In this document: piece by piece, positions 40,959 through 51,235 of the stretch | Layout: every line of letters begins with the position of its first letter | How positions within the stretch are numbered: position 1 is the stretch's first letter | From: Zantedeschia hybrid cultivar | Taxonomy: Eukaryota > Streptophyta > Magnoliopsida > Alismatales > Araceae | Direction of reading: 5' to 3' | DNA: 64,000 nucleotides | Assembly: GCA_030544215.1 (NCBI GenBank) | Contig: JARZZO010000011.1 | Span: forward strand, 1,102,001-1,166,000 | Translations under genes and position numbers: made by a program | Notes under the pieces: model-generated | What the model was told of the DNA's origin: nothing | Seen by the model: the letters and a program-made list of their open reading frames with translations, nothing else | The model's database searches: none

Positions 40959-43900
40959 ATGTCTCAGCGACCTGTGACCCGACGATCCGGGCAGAGCGAA
41001 GCGGAAGCGCGGGAGGCTTCGGCACAGATGCCGCTTTCCGAAGGCGCGCCGTCTGCCCCGCCGAACCCGCCTCTGCCGACCATCCCGGAGTCCTTCGACT
41101 CGGAAGACCGAGTGGGGGTACTCCAGCAGCAGGTGGCCACGCTGGCCGCTGCCGTCACGTCCCTAGCGCCTCTTCAGGAGATGGTATCTGCCATCGCCCA
41201 GCGCATGGGACTGACGGGGCAGCCTCCCCAGCAGGCACCGCTCCCCCCACTCTACTCAGTACAAGACGCCCGGTTCCGACCGGTGCCTGCGCCAGCCTCT
41301 CTCTACGAAGCTGCGGCGGCGCGCAGCGAGCCCTCGGCATTGCCTGCCCGAGCTCCCCGCGTCGATCGCCCGACGGAGCAGGATTATGCTTCGTCGGAGT
41401 ACCATCCGGCCCGCCCCGGAGGGCCATCCGTCGCCACCTCGGCCGCCCCGGACCTGGACCAGCGGCTGACGGCGATGCGCAAGGAGATGCAGCAGATGGT
41501 GTCCCGGCCTCACGGGGCGCCCCTCGCCAGCAGCATCCTGGAGCAGACCCCGTTCACGGCGGAGCTCCTGGCCACCGAGGTGCCCCCCGACTTCAAGCTG
41601 CCGAAGGGCCCTCCCTATGATGGGATGACAGATCCGGTCTGTCATTTCCGGAAGTTCAACTCCTACCTCCGGGTCCGGGGGATCTCCGAGGCAGTCCGCT
41701 GCCGTCTCTTCCCCCTCACCCTTGAAAAGATCGCCCTCACCTGGTTCGAGACGCTGGCCCCCAACTCCATCCACTCCTTAGCACAGTTGGGCCAGTTGTT
41801 TATCGACCAGTTCTATGATGCCACCCGGCAGAGCAAGACCTCCGCCAGTCTGCTGGCTATTCGGCAAGGTCCTGCCGAGACACTCCAGGACTACTTCACC
41901 AGGTTCCGGACCGAGGCCGCCCAGATCCCGAACCTCGACAGCTCAATCGCGGTTTCGGCCGTGATCAGCGGGTGTCGGGACGAGGGGCTCCTCGGTTCCA
42001 TTGGGAAGCGCCATCCCCCGACCTTCCAGGACCTCGTGGCACGGGCCCACAAGTACATCAACCGGGAGGCCCTGATGCTGTCCAGAGGAAGAGGCGCCAC
42101 CGAAGCCATCTCGGCACCTACTCCCCAGGTGGTCCGACCTCGGCCGGAGGACCAGGAGTCCTCGCGAAAGCGCTATCGCAGGGAGGAATGGGACAGGGAG
42201 AGGCGACGGGACGCGCAGCCGCGGTACCTACCCTTACCTGCTCCCCCTTCCCGAATGCTCATGGAGGTGAAAGGCATGCTCCGACGGCCCGATCGCATCA
42301 AGACCGATCCCCGCCGAAGGGATCCCGGCAGGTATTGTGAATACCACCGGGAGATCGGCCACACGACGGATGAGTGTCGGCAGCTCCGGGAAGAGATTGA
42401 CCGCATCATCCGGGAGGGGAAACTGCCGCAGTACCGCCGGGAGCAGCCACCGCAACAGAACCAGGACGCCCCTGCAGCGCCCAGACAACAGCAGCCCTCA
42501 GCAACAGAAGCCGCTCCTCCGCCCAAAGCCACCTCGGCCCCGGTTGAATCATCCCATCAAAGACCCAGTTCTGGGTCTATCATGATGATATCCGGAGGAC
42601 CGGGGGAAGGGTCCAGGCCGCGGCAGCGTAGCACAGTAGCAGCAGTTGAGGGCGAGCCGAAGAGGCCTCGCCTGGAAGACATCACCTTCGGCGCCGAGGA
42701 CCTGACGGATGTTCAGGTCCCTCACGACGACGCTCTCGTCGTCAACGCTGTAATAAATAACTATGATGTACATAGGATCTTTGTGGATAATGGAAGCGCC
42801 CCAAACATCTTGTTTTACGATTGTTTCGAGAAAATGGGATTGAGTGAGGCTAGTATGAAGCCTCATCGGGGCCCTCTCTTCGGTTTTAACGGCTCGCCCT
42901 GCCGAGTAGAAGGTATTGTTCGGCTTCCTGTAACCTTGGGCTCCGCCCCCCGGCAATTGACCGTTGAAACGGACTTTGCCGTTGTAAAGATCGAGTCAGC
43001 CTACAACGCCATATTCGGCCGAAGGCTCATCGGCGGGGTCGGAGCCGTGCCCTCATCCTTCCATCAGAAGCTGAAGTTTCATACCGACCACGGGATCGGC
43101 GAGGCCAAAGGAAACCAAGAAGCCGCTCGGCAATGCTACATGATTTCGGTCAAAGGGAAGAACGCAGTTGAGACCCTAGTGATCGAGTCATCAGCCGAAG
43201 CATCTCCGGGAGAAGCACTCCTCGCCGTCCATGTTCCAGGAGGCGAAGGACGAGTCCTGATGATAGGCTCCGGCCTGGAGAAAGGTGAAGCAGAGAAGCT
43301 TACCGAGTTCTTGAAAAAGAACCTCGACATCTTCGCCTGGTCTCCGGCAGACATGCCTGGGGTGGACCCGGAGGTAGCAGAGCACCGACTCCATACCGAT
43401 CCCGATCAGCCTCCGGTGAAGCAGAAGCGGCGCACCTTCAACCAGGAAAGGAGAGCCGCCATCCAGGCTGAAGTACAAAAGGGACTGGACGCCGGACATC
43501 TCCGAGAGGTGCATCATCCAGACTGGATAGCCAATGTGGTCATGGTGCCAAAGAAAGATGGCAAATGGCGCATGTGCGTGGACTTCACCAACCTCAACAA
43601 GGCCTGTCCAATGGACAGCTTTCCACTGCCTCGGATAGACCAGGTGGTGGACGCCACTTCTGGCCACGAGCTCTTAAGCTTCCTCGACGCCTATTCAGGC
43701 TACCACCAGATCCGGATGCATCCGGACGACGAGAGCAAGACCAGCTTCACCACCGATTTGGGTCTATACTGCTACACCCGAATGCCCTTCGGTCTGAAGA
43801 ACGCCGGCGCGACATATCAGCGACTGGTCAACAAGGTATTCGCCACGCAGCTCGGCCGAAACATGGAGGTCTATATAGACGACATGTTGGTGAAGAGCCG

Positions 43901-46463
43901 CGTTGCTGCGGAGCACCTGGCCGACCTGGCCGAGACTTTCTCCGCCCTCAGGCGGTACAAGATGAAGCTGAACCCGGCCAAGTGCGCCTTCGGGGTAGCC
44001 TCCGGCAAGTTCCTCGGCTACATGGTCACGCACCGAGGGGTGGAGGCTAATCCCGAGAAGGTTTCGGCCATCATAAAGATGCGCCCCCCGGCTAACCTCC
44101 GAGAGGTACAGAAGCTGAACGGGAGGATCGCAGCTCTCAGCCGCTTCATGTCCAGGGCGGCCGACTACTGTTTTCCCTTCTTCAAGCTGCTGAAGAAGGC
44201 CAACAACTTCGACTGGACGGAAGAGTGTCAGACAGCCTTCGATCAGTTGAAGGCCTACCTCTCCAAAGTCCCCATCCTGTCGAAACCAATTTCCGGGGAG
44301 CCTCTGAGCCTATACCTCGCAGTCTCCGAGACGGCCCTCAGCACCGTCCTCGTCCGAGAACAAGAAGGCATTCAGAAGCCCGTTTATTACACCAGCCGAG
44401 CCCTTCAGGGAGCGGAACTCCGGTACCAAGCCCTGGAAAAGTTGGCTCTGGCCCTCGTCACTTCTGCAAGAAGGCTTCGGCCGTACTTCCTGGCCCATTC
44501 TGTGAAAGTCCTCACCAACCAGCCCTTGAGGCAGGTTCTCTCCCGACCAGAGGTGTCCGGCAGGCTGGCGAAGTGGGCAATTGAGCTAGGAGAGTTCGAC
44601 ATCTCCTACGCCCCTCGAGTAGCAATAAAAGCCCAAGCATTGGCAGACTTCATCGCCGAACTTATCCCCGGCGCTTGCGCGACGCCGCAGCCAGAACCCG
44701 AGGTGGCCGAAGCCGAGGCTCTTTCAGCACCGGCACCACCGGACGAATGGCGACTCTTCGTAGACGGCTCCGCGTGCTCCACGGGCAGTGGCGCCGGATG
44801 GATCCTGGCATCACCCGAAGGAGTCGTGACGGAGTACGCCCTGCGTTTCTCCTTTCCTGCAACTAACAACGCCGCCGAGTATGAAGCCCTCATTTCCGGC
44901 CTCCGAGCCGCGAAAAAACTCGGCGCCCGGAACTTAAAAGCCTTCAGCGATTCCCAGTTAATCGCCGGCCACGTCTCCGGGGAGTATGAGGCTCGGGACG
45001 CAGTGATGGCGTCTTATCTCCAGGTAACTCGCAAGATCCTCGCTCAATTCGATTCTTGTGAAATCGTGAGGATCCCGAGAGCCGAGAATACCCGGGCCGA
45101 TGCCCTTTCCCGGCTGGCGTCAACCCAAGACGGGGGCGGAGGCCGGATGATCCTCGTCGAGGAGCTCGCCGAACCTAGCCTCGGCGAAACCGAAGCCATG
45201 CAGATTGCTGAGGCAGAAGCCGAGACATGGATGACTCCCCTCATCGCTTTCCTTATCCAAGGAGAAGTCCCTCCAGATCCTAGGGAGGCGAAGCGCATCC
45301 GGCAGCGCTCATCCCACTTTCTCCTTTTGGACGGGGTGTTGTACAAGAAATCATTTGGCCGACCTTTGCTGCGGTGCCTCGGCCCGGCCGAGGCCGACTA
45401 CGCCCTAAGGGAAGTCCACGAAGGGGTGTGCGGGGCGCATGCGGGAGGAAGGGCCCTGGCTCACAAGCTCCTAAGGCAAGGCTACTGGTGGCCCACGCTT
45501 CGAGAGGACGCTTTAGCCCTCGTACGGCGCTGCGACCAGTGCCAGAGGTTTAGCTCCCTCACTCATCAGGCAGCCACCCTTCTGACCCCGTTATCTGATC
45601 CCTGGCCTTTCGCCCAATGGGGAGTCGACATCCTGGGACCTTTTCCCGTCGCCACCGGCCAAAGGAAATTCCTCATCGTGGCAGTCGACTACTTCACCAA
45701 ATGGGTCGAGGCCGAACCCCTCGCCTCAATAACCGACAACAATGCTTGGAACTTCGTGTGGAAGTCCATCATTTGCCGGTTCGGCGTCCCTCGAGCCATC
45801 ATCTCAGACAACGGAAAGCAGTTCGATAGCCGACGGTTCGGTGATAACTGTGCCAGCTTCGGCATACTCCACAAGTTTACTTCGGTAGCGCATCCTCAAG
45901 CGAACGGCCAAGCCGAAGTCACTAACCGAAGCCTTTTACAGGGATTGAAAACCCGACTCGGCGAAGCTAAGGGCCGATGGGTGGAAGAACTGCCGAGTGT
46001 CCTGTGGGCCTATCGGACGACGAGCCGAACCCCCACCGGCGAAACTCCCTTCCGCATGGCCTATGGGGTAGAGGCCGTCATTCCCATAGAGATCGGCCTC
46101 CCTTCTCCCAGAGTCATTGCCTATAATACGGAAGCCAATGAGGAAAGTCTGAAAGACCACTTGGACCTCATTGAGGAGGTCCGAGATAAAGCTCGTATCC
46201 GACTGGCGGCTTATCAGCAACGAATGGCCAAGTACCACAACACTCGAGTAAAGCCCCGGAGCTTTGAAGTGGGGAATCTCGTGTTAAGGAATGCCCATGC
46301 TTCCAAGCCAGCCGAAGCCTCGGGGAAGCTTGCCCCCAACTGGGAGGGGCCCTACCGGGTCAGGGAGGTAATCAGACGAGGAGCTTACCGGTTGGAAACC
46401 CTTTCGGGCCAACCCCTTCCTCGCACATGGAATGTGGAGCGCCTTCGGCGTTATTACATGTAA
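40959..46463 (+). CDS. Gypsy C Gag-Pol polyprotein, 1834 residues, intact
   Basis: Approximate residues: Pro-rich N-terminus 1-160; Gag capsid domain 210-360; Cys/His nucleocapsid motif near 458 (RYCEYHREIGHTTDEC); aspartic protease near 607 (IFVDNGSAPNIL); RT 810-1010 with catalytic YIDDMLVKS near 971; RT-linked RNase H near 1117; second RNase H from 1265 (LFVDGSACSTGSGAGW); integrase finger from 1486 (HEGVCGAHAGG, CDQC); integrase core D near 1554, D near 1616 (ISDNGKQF), E near 1652 (NGQAEVTN); C-terminus WEGPYRV ... WNVERLRRYYM. The protease reads D-N-G rather than D-T-G; I recall Asn at this place in related plant gypsy elements. Start is the first ATG after the primer site. Confidence 0.97.
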   Translation: MSQRPVTRRSGQSEAEAREASAQMPLSEGAPSAPPNPPLPTIPESFDSEDRVGVLQQQVATLAAAVTSLAPLQEMVSAIAQRMGLTGQPPQQAPLPPLYSVQDARFRPVPAPASLYEAAAARSEPSALPARAPRVDRPTEQDYASSEYHPARPGGPSVATSAAPDLDQRLTAMRKEMQQMVSRPHGAPLASSILEQTPFTAELLATEVPPDFKLPKGPPYDGMTDPVCHFRKFNSYLRVRGISEAVRCRLFPLTLEKIALTWFETLAPNSIHSLAQLGQLFIDQFYDATRQSKTSASLLAIRQGPAETLQDYFTRFRTEAAQIPNLDSSIAVSAVISGCRDEGLLGSIGKRHPPTFQDLVARAHKYINREALMLSRGRGATEAISAPTPQVVRPRPEDQESSRKRYRREEWDRERRRDAQPRYLPLPAPPSRMLMEVKGMLRRPDRIKTDPRRRDPGRYCEYHREIGHTTDECRQLREEIDRIIREGKLPQYRREQPPQQNQDAPAAPRQQQPSATEAAPPPKATSAPVESSHQRPSSGSIMMISGGPGEGSRPRQRSTVAAVEGEPKRPRLEDITFGAEDLTDVQVPHDDALVVNAVINNYDVHRIFVDNGSAPNILFYDCFEKMGLSEASMKPHRGPLFGFNGSPCRVEGIVRLPVTLGSAPRQLTVETDFAVVKIESAYNAIFGRRLIGGVGAVPSSFHQKLKFHTDHGIGEAKGNQEAARQCYMISVKGKNAVETLVIESSAEASPGEALLAVHVPGGEGRVLMIGSGLEKGEAEKLTEFLKKNLDIFAWSPADMPGVDPEVAEHRLHTDPDQPPVKQKRRTFNQERRAAIQAEVQKGLDAGHLREVHHPDWIANVVMVPKKDGKWRMCVDFTNLNKACPMDSFPLPRIDQVVDATSGHELLSFLDAYSGYHQIRMHPDDESKTSFTTDLGLYCYTRMPFGLKNAGATYQRLVNKVFATQLGRNMEVYIDDMLVKSRVAAEHLADLAETFSALRRYKMKLNPAKCAFGVASGKFLGYMVTHRGVEANPEKVSAIIKMRPPANLREVQKLNGRIAALSRFMSRAADYCFPFFKLLKKANNFDWTEECQTAFDQLKAYLSKVPILSKPISGEPLSLYLAVSETALSTVLVREQEGIQKPVYYTSRALQGAELRYQALEKLALALVTSARRLRPYFLAHSVKVLTNQPLRQVLSRPEVSGRLAKWAIELGEFDISYAPRVAIKAQALADFIAELIPGACATPQPEPEVAEAEALSAPAPPDEWRLFVDGSACSTGSGAGWILASPEGVVTEYALRFSFPATNNAAEYEALISGLRAAKKLGARNLKAFSDSQLIAGHVSGEYEARDAVMASYLQVTRKILAQFDSCEIVRIPRAENTRADALSRLASTQDGGGGRMILVEELAEPSLGETEAMQIAEAEAETWMTPLIAFLIQGEVPPDPREAKRIRQRSSHFLLLDGVLYKKSFGRPLLRCLGPAEADYALREVHEGVCGAHAGGRALAHKLLRQGYWWPTLREDALALVRRCDQCQRFSSLTHQAATLLTPLSDPWPFAQWGVDILGPFPVATGQRKFLIVAVDYFTKWVEAEPLASITDNNAWNFVWKSIICRFGVPRAIISDNGKQFDSRRFGDNCASFGILHKFTSVAHPQANGQAEVTNRSLLQGLKTRLGEAKGRWVEELPSVLWAYRTTSRTPTGETPFRMAYGVEAVIPIEIGLPSPRVIAYNTEANEESLKDHLDLIEEVRDKARIRLAAYQQRMAKYHNTRVKPRSFEVGNLVLRNAHASKPAEASGKLAPNWEGPYRVREVIRRGAYRLETLSGQPLPRTWNVERLRRYYM

Positions 46464-46548
46464 GTCAACTCTCCCCAGGCTTTTAGCCGGAGGCTATAAA
46501 TACAGAAACTCGCTTTCTTTCAGAAAAACTTGTTATGGTTTTCTATAA
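46464..46548. other. Spacer between gypsy C pol and the tandem array
   Basis: Short untranslated stretch directly after the Gag-Pol stop. Confidence 0.6.
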
Positions 46549-47400
46549 GTCCGTGTAAACCGTATCGGGAGTGGCTTCGGCCATGCAAACCGTATCGGGA
46601 GCGGCATGGTATTCTCTCTAAGTCCGTGTAAACCGTACCGGGAGTGGCTTCGGCCATGCAAACCGTATCGGGAGCGGCATGGTATTCTCTCTAAAGTCCG
46701 TGTAAACCGTACCGGGAGTGGCTTCGACCATGCAAACCGTATCGGGAGCGGCATGGTTTTCTCTAAAGTCCGTATAAACCGTACCGGGAGTGGCTTCGGC
46801 CATGCAAACCGTATCGGGAGCGGCAAGATTCTCTCTAAGTCCGTGTAAACCGTACCGGGAGTGGCTTCGGCCATGCAAACCGTATCGGGAGCGGCATGGT
46901 TTTCTCTAAAGTCCGTGTAAACCGTACCGGGAGTGGCTTCGGCCATGCAAACCATATCGGGAGCGGCATGGTATTCTCTCTAAAGTCCGTGTAAACCGTA
47001 CCGGGAGTGGCTTCGGCCATGCAAACCGTATCGGGAGCGGCATGGTTTTCTCTAAAGTCCGTGTAAACCGTACCGGGAGTGGCTTCGGCCATGCAAACCG
47101 TATCGGGAGCGGCATGGTTTTCTCTAAAGTCCGTATAAACCGTACCGGGAGTGGCTTCGGCCATGCAAACCGTATCGGGAGCGGCAAGATTCTCTCTAAG
47201 TCCGTGTAAACCGTACCGGGAGTGGCTTCGGCCATGCAAACCGTATCGGGAGCGGCATGGTTTTCTCTAAGTCCGTGTAAACCGTACCGGGAGTGGCTTC
47301 GGCCATGCAAACCGTATCGGGAGCGGCATGGTTTTCTCTAAAGTCCGTGTAAATCGTTCCGGGAATGGCTCCGGCCACGTATACCGATTCTGGAGGCGCC
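46549..47400 (+). repeat. 72-bp tandem repeat array in gypsy C
   Basis: Units begin with GTCCGTGTAAACCGT at 46549, 46622, 46696, 46768, 46839, 46911, 46985, 47057, 47129, 47200, 47271 and 47343; the last is diverged. Each unit is two half-units (AAACCGTACCGGGAGTGGCT and AAACCGTATCGGGAGCGGCA) of about 36 bp. A variant pair (CGTATAAACC then GGCAAGATT) occurs at 46768-46910 and again 361 bp on at 47129-47270, so five units were duplicated together. It sits between pol and the 3' end of the antisense gene. Reading frames across it are a by-product of unit length. Confidence 0.95.
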
Positions 47401-47762
47401 AAGGCATATCTAAGTTCGCGCAAGCGGAAGCGTGAAGGGCTTCGGCCATCCGACAAGCGTAAGAAGCAGCAAGATGCCCCTAAGGGATCATATGAACCAC
47501 CATAGTAAAGGCCCCGGCCGAATACTGTGACGGCGTTCTATCCGAACCGGCATCGGGTTTCGGCCTTACAAGCTATAGCGAACGACGACGGGATCTCAGG
47601 CTCCTGAAGGGCTACATTCGGTCGATCGTACGCAAGCAGCCAGGTAAAGCCAAAAACCTTCCTTCCATTTTTTAAAGCAAAGGGAGATACAAAGCTCAGC
47701 CGTACGCCTGGCCAAGAGCTTACAAAAGTAAAGCAAAAAGAAAACCGAGGGGAACCCTCGTA
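47401..47762. other. Spacer between the tandem array and the antisense gene
   Basis: Diverged remnants of the array to about 47480, then sequence that should hold the 3' UTR of the antisense gene. No other feature is seen. Confidence 0.5.
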
Positions 47763-50342
47763 TCAGTCCTCGACAACCCCCTCCTCCTCCACCTCGACGA
47801 CGTTTCGGTCAGGAGAAGGAGAGGGAGAGTCGACGACCTGCACCGCTTCAGAAGCGGCGCCTTCAGCAAAGGCATCTTCAGCAGCAGCCTCTTCGGCATT
47901 TGCCTCTTCAGCATCGGCCTCCTCGGCACCGGCCTCCTCAGCATCAGCTGGAGGCAGGGCCCTCTCCGCCACGAGCTCCTCCCACCAGGATAAAAGCTCC
48001 CGGGCTTCCTCGCCCTTTGGCATGGCTTCCCCGGTCAGATCGACGCTCGGGCAGGCCCTCTGGGCGACTGCTAGTCCGAGGTCAAAAACCGCGGAAGAAG
48101 CCTGTAGCTGGGCTTGGAGGATCTCCTGGGCATAGTCGTTCCCGGCCTTGTAGTTGGCCACGGCCGACTCCGCTGCCTTTCCCAGTTCCCGCTTCAAGGT
48201 CGACACCTCCTCGATGAGGCGGCGCTTCTCCGAAGCTCGCCGAGCCTCCTTGTCCTGGGTCTGAGCTTTGAAAGTCCGGAATTCGGACTCGACCGCCGCA
48301 AGATCGCTCTCGGCCTTCTCCTTGGCCTCGGCGGCGGCACGGGCCTCTGCTGCCCTCTTCTCCAGCTGCTTCCGCGCTCGGGCACTCGCAGTCACGAGCT
48401 CCTCAACTAGGGGCTCGATGCGAGGAGCCGCCGAAGTGCCTTCCCCCGAACCAACCGGATGCGCCTCGGCTTCCAGAAGCTTACGCTGGAGCAGCTCCTG
48501 ACGATGCATCAGGACACGGGTCGTCATCGAAGCCTGCGGATCGAGGGGAGATGAGGGCCAGTAGAATCAGAAGAAGAAGCTGAAGATGAGCTGAAACACT
48601 TTCGGGGTGCTCACCTGAACCGACAGACGGGCACTCATCTCCGTCAGATCGGTGATGGAGTGGGCCTTCAGCTCCTCGAAGATTGAAGGGAGAGTGAGGC
48701 TGTTGAGCAGACGAAGGCACGTCTGCGGGTCCTCCATGCTCTCCCCCGATGCGGGGTGCCGCCGCTCGAGCTGCGCCCGCGGTTCGGCATCTCCTCCATC
48801 GGCTCCTGCCGATACGGCCGGAGGGGAGTCACCCCTCGGCATCTCAGGAGACGCCAACCTTGCAGCCCTTCGGGCCCCGGCGCTCCTCCTGATTAGCTGA
48901 ACTTCCACCTCTCCCTCGGCCTCCTCTACCCGGGGGCGCTTCGACGCTCGGCCGCCTCCCCGAGAGGCAAACTTAGTCTTCTGCTCCCTCTCAAGAGCAG
49001 CGGCGACTGCACGACCCTCGGCTGAGGCCGCAGTCCCGAGGCCCCCGCCTCTTGTCCTCGGACCCCCGGTACCTCGGACAGGCCTGCTCACCGCCTGCGG
49101 GGCCGGCGCCCGGCGCGAAGCGCGCTGATCCGATAGCTGGTCGAGGAGGGCATCGAGCTGGGCCATTGCTGCAAAGCAAGAAAGGGATATCAGAAGCCAA
49201 AAACAACGATCGAGTAATAGACTCAGAGCCGACTTACCCTCGGCCGAAACTTCGTCAGCCTCCAAAGCCGGAAGAGCTTCGGCAGGAGGAGCGGCAGTCC
49301 TTCCCCCGCGGTCCCGCGGAGTCTCCCCGGGAGGTAGGTACGGAAAGACCCGCTCCGGATCACGCTTAGGGTTCGGCCAAACCCCGGCACCTATCAACCG
49401 CTCCGCGTCGGAAAGAAGCACCGAGACGTCGTAAGGGGCCTTCGCCTGAACGTGACCCACGATAGTACTCTGAACGGGAGACAAAACAGGAGGTCCCGAG
49501 AGTCCTTCGGCCAGCGGCACCCATTCGGTGGGGAAGGGCCACACACCCTTCTCCTTCTCCGGCAGAGAGACGAAGATAAACTTCCTCTTCCAGCCATGGA
49601 TAGACGAAGGCTTCCCAGAGAAAATCCTCCGGCCAACCCGGGGGACAAAGCAGTACCATTCCGACTTCCCCTGCGTCTGGATCTTGAAGAGATAGCGAAA
49701 GACATTGAGGGAGGGGCGGATTTTCACGTGAGCGAAGACACTCAGGAATCCATACACAGTGCGCCAAGAGTTGGGGAAGAGCTGAGAAGGGGCCAGCCCG
49801 TAGAAGCTAAGAAGATTGACGACGAAGGTGGGGAGAAGGAGACGGAATCCCGCCTCAAAGCTATCAACGTAAATAGAAAAAGACCCCGGGCGAACGGTAT
49901 TTGCCCTAGTGGCGGAATCGGGCCGATGGGGGGTCGTCCAAGAGGGAAGCTGAAAGTAAGAAACTAAGTTCCTCACCTCTACATCCGAAAGGGCACAACT
50001 TTCCCCCGAAGCAACATCCGGGAGGCGGCGTTCCGAGGTGGAAGCCTGGCCCGAGTCCCGAACTTCTTGAAAAGCCTCGGCCCCGGAAGCCTCGGCCTCG
50101 GAAGCCTCGGCCTCGGGAGCCTCGGTCTCAGAAGACTCAGGCCCAGAAGCCTCGGTCCCAGAAGCCTCGGCTCCAGAAACCTCAGTCCCGGAAGTTTCGG
50201 ACCCGGAGCTTTCGGACTCCCCGGACATCGCGGAAGTAAGAGATCCCGAGGCAAGAGGGCCCGACAGGGAAGACTTGGGAGAATCGGGGGGAATGTACTC
50301 CTCGTCCGAAGGGGTAATCTCACTAGAAGAGCTCCGGACCAT
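47763..50342 (-). CDS. Antisense gene of gypsy C (putative gypsy-type transposon domain plus coiled coil), three exons
   Basis: Exons on the minus strand: 50342-49238, 49168-48615, 48533-47763. Both introns (49169-49237, 69 bp; 48534-48614, 81 bp) have GT-AG ends and joining them keeps the frame. The chosen Met is MVRSSSSEITPSDEEYIPP; the frame is open up to 50579. An acidic Glu/Ala/Ser/Gly repeat tract (about 50060-50230) is followed by a conserved globular part (SFSIYVDSFEAGFRLLLP, FLSVFAHVKIRPSLNVFR, WYCFVPRVG) resembling the family called putative gypsy-type transposon (PF04195). The last exon is Ala/Glu/Lys-rich coiled coil ending in acidic AEEA repeats. Such antisense extra genes are known from Tat elements; function unknown. 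Confidence 0.82.
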
Positions 50343-50609
50343 AAAGCCGCGGAGGGAGGGAAGAAGACTGAGGCTTACTCGCAGAAAGAAGGAGAGGATC
50401 TCTCCTGAACCAGGCATCGCCTCAAGCCTCCAGACTCCACAGGCAATGCACTCTGAGGGACGAAGAGCCTCCCCCGGTAGCCGACGAAGCTCGGATGAAG
50501 CCTTCAGGAAACTGGCCTCTCGCAGGAGAAGGAAGAAGAGCTCGGGCAGTTGCGGGGGGGAACGTAAGCGCGGCAGCAAGAAGAGGAACAGTGCCCCGCA
50601 GAGGGCCTA

Positions 50610-50617
50610 TATTTATA
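50610..50617 (-). promoter_or_regulatory. TATA box for the antisense gene of gypsy C
   Basis: Minus-strand TATAAATA in CTCTATAAATATAGG. Transcription would start near 50580, about 240 bases before the chosen ATG, giving a 5' UTR that skips the first ATG of the open frame. This supports a dedicated antisense promoter. Confidence 0.65.
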
Positions 50618-51235
50618 GAGCCCGGTCAATACGCCTCCCGCCGAAGCCTGCGGCCGAGATCATCCCGCTCGTCCCGTCGCTCCTTCCGGATGCCCGCCAC
50701 GTGTGCCGTCCTTCGGCAATGATGGCGGACCGGCTCCGGGACTTGAGGCAAGAGCGATCAGCGGCTGACAGCGCTCCGACCCTTCGGCTAACCCCTCGGA
50801 TGCCCGCCACGCGTCCCGATCCGCAGGCGACAAAGGGAGCGGCGGCAATTCGAGCGGAGCCTCGGGCAAAGAGCCGGGGCGATCCGCGACCCACGGGCGG
50901 TCGGGATCCGTTTGTGTTTTCTCCAGAGCGGCTGGATGCGCGACGCGTGTCCCGTGCTTCCTCGCGAGGCGACGCGCCGTCCCGTCCATTTAATGAGGCC
51001 TGACGCGGGACAGAGGTACCGACCCTTCGGCTTCTCAGCCCTCAGCCTTCGCCGACCCTCTAAGCAAGGACAAAGCGACCGCACGGCCCTCGGCCGACCG
51101 AGGGCCTCCTCTTCCAGAAGAAGGGGGAATACGACTCCCAGGAAGACGCCTGCTGTGATTTTCTTTGTTTTCCGGCAGTTTCAGGCTATACTCTTGCCAT
51201 CTCAGAACTGAGGAAGATAAGAGTGGGGGGCTATG
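50618..51235. other. Region between the antisense promoter and the 3' LTR of gypsy C
   Basis: GC-rich, with repeated words such as GGATGCCCGCCACG (about 50688 and 50800) and a related GGATGCGCGACGCG (about 50933), possibly upstream elements of the antisense promoter. It ends with the purine-rich tract before the LTR. Confidence 0.5.

Noticed and set aside
46533..47449. Several overlapping minus-strand frames with HGRSHSRYGLHG-type repeats
   Set aside because: They are the 72-bp array read in frame; 72 is divisible by three, so frames stay open without being genes.
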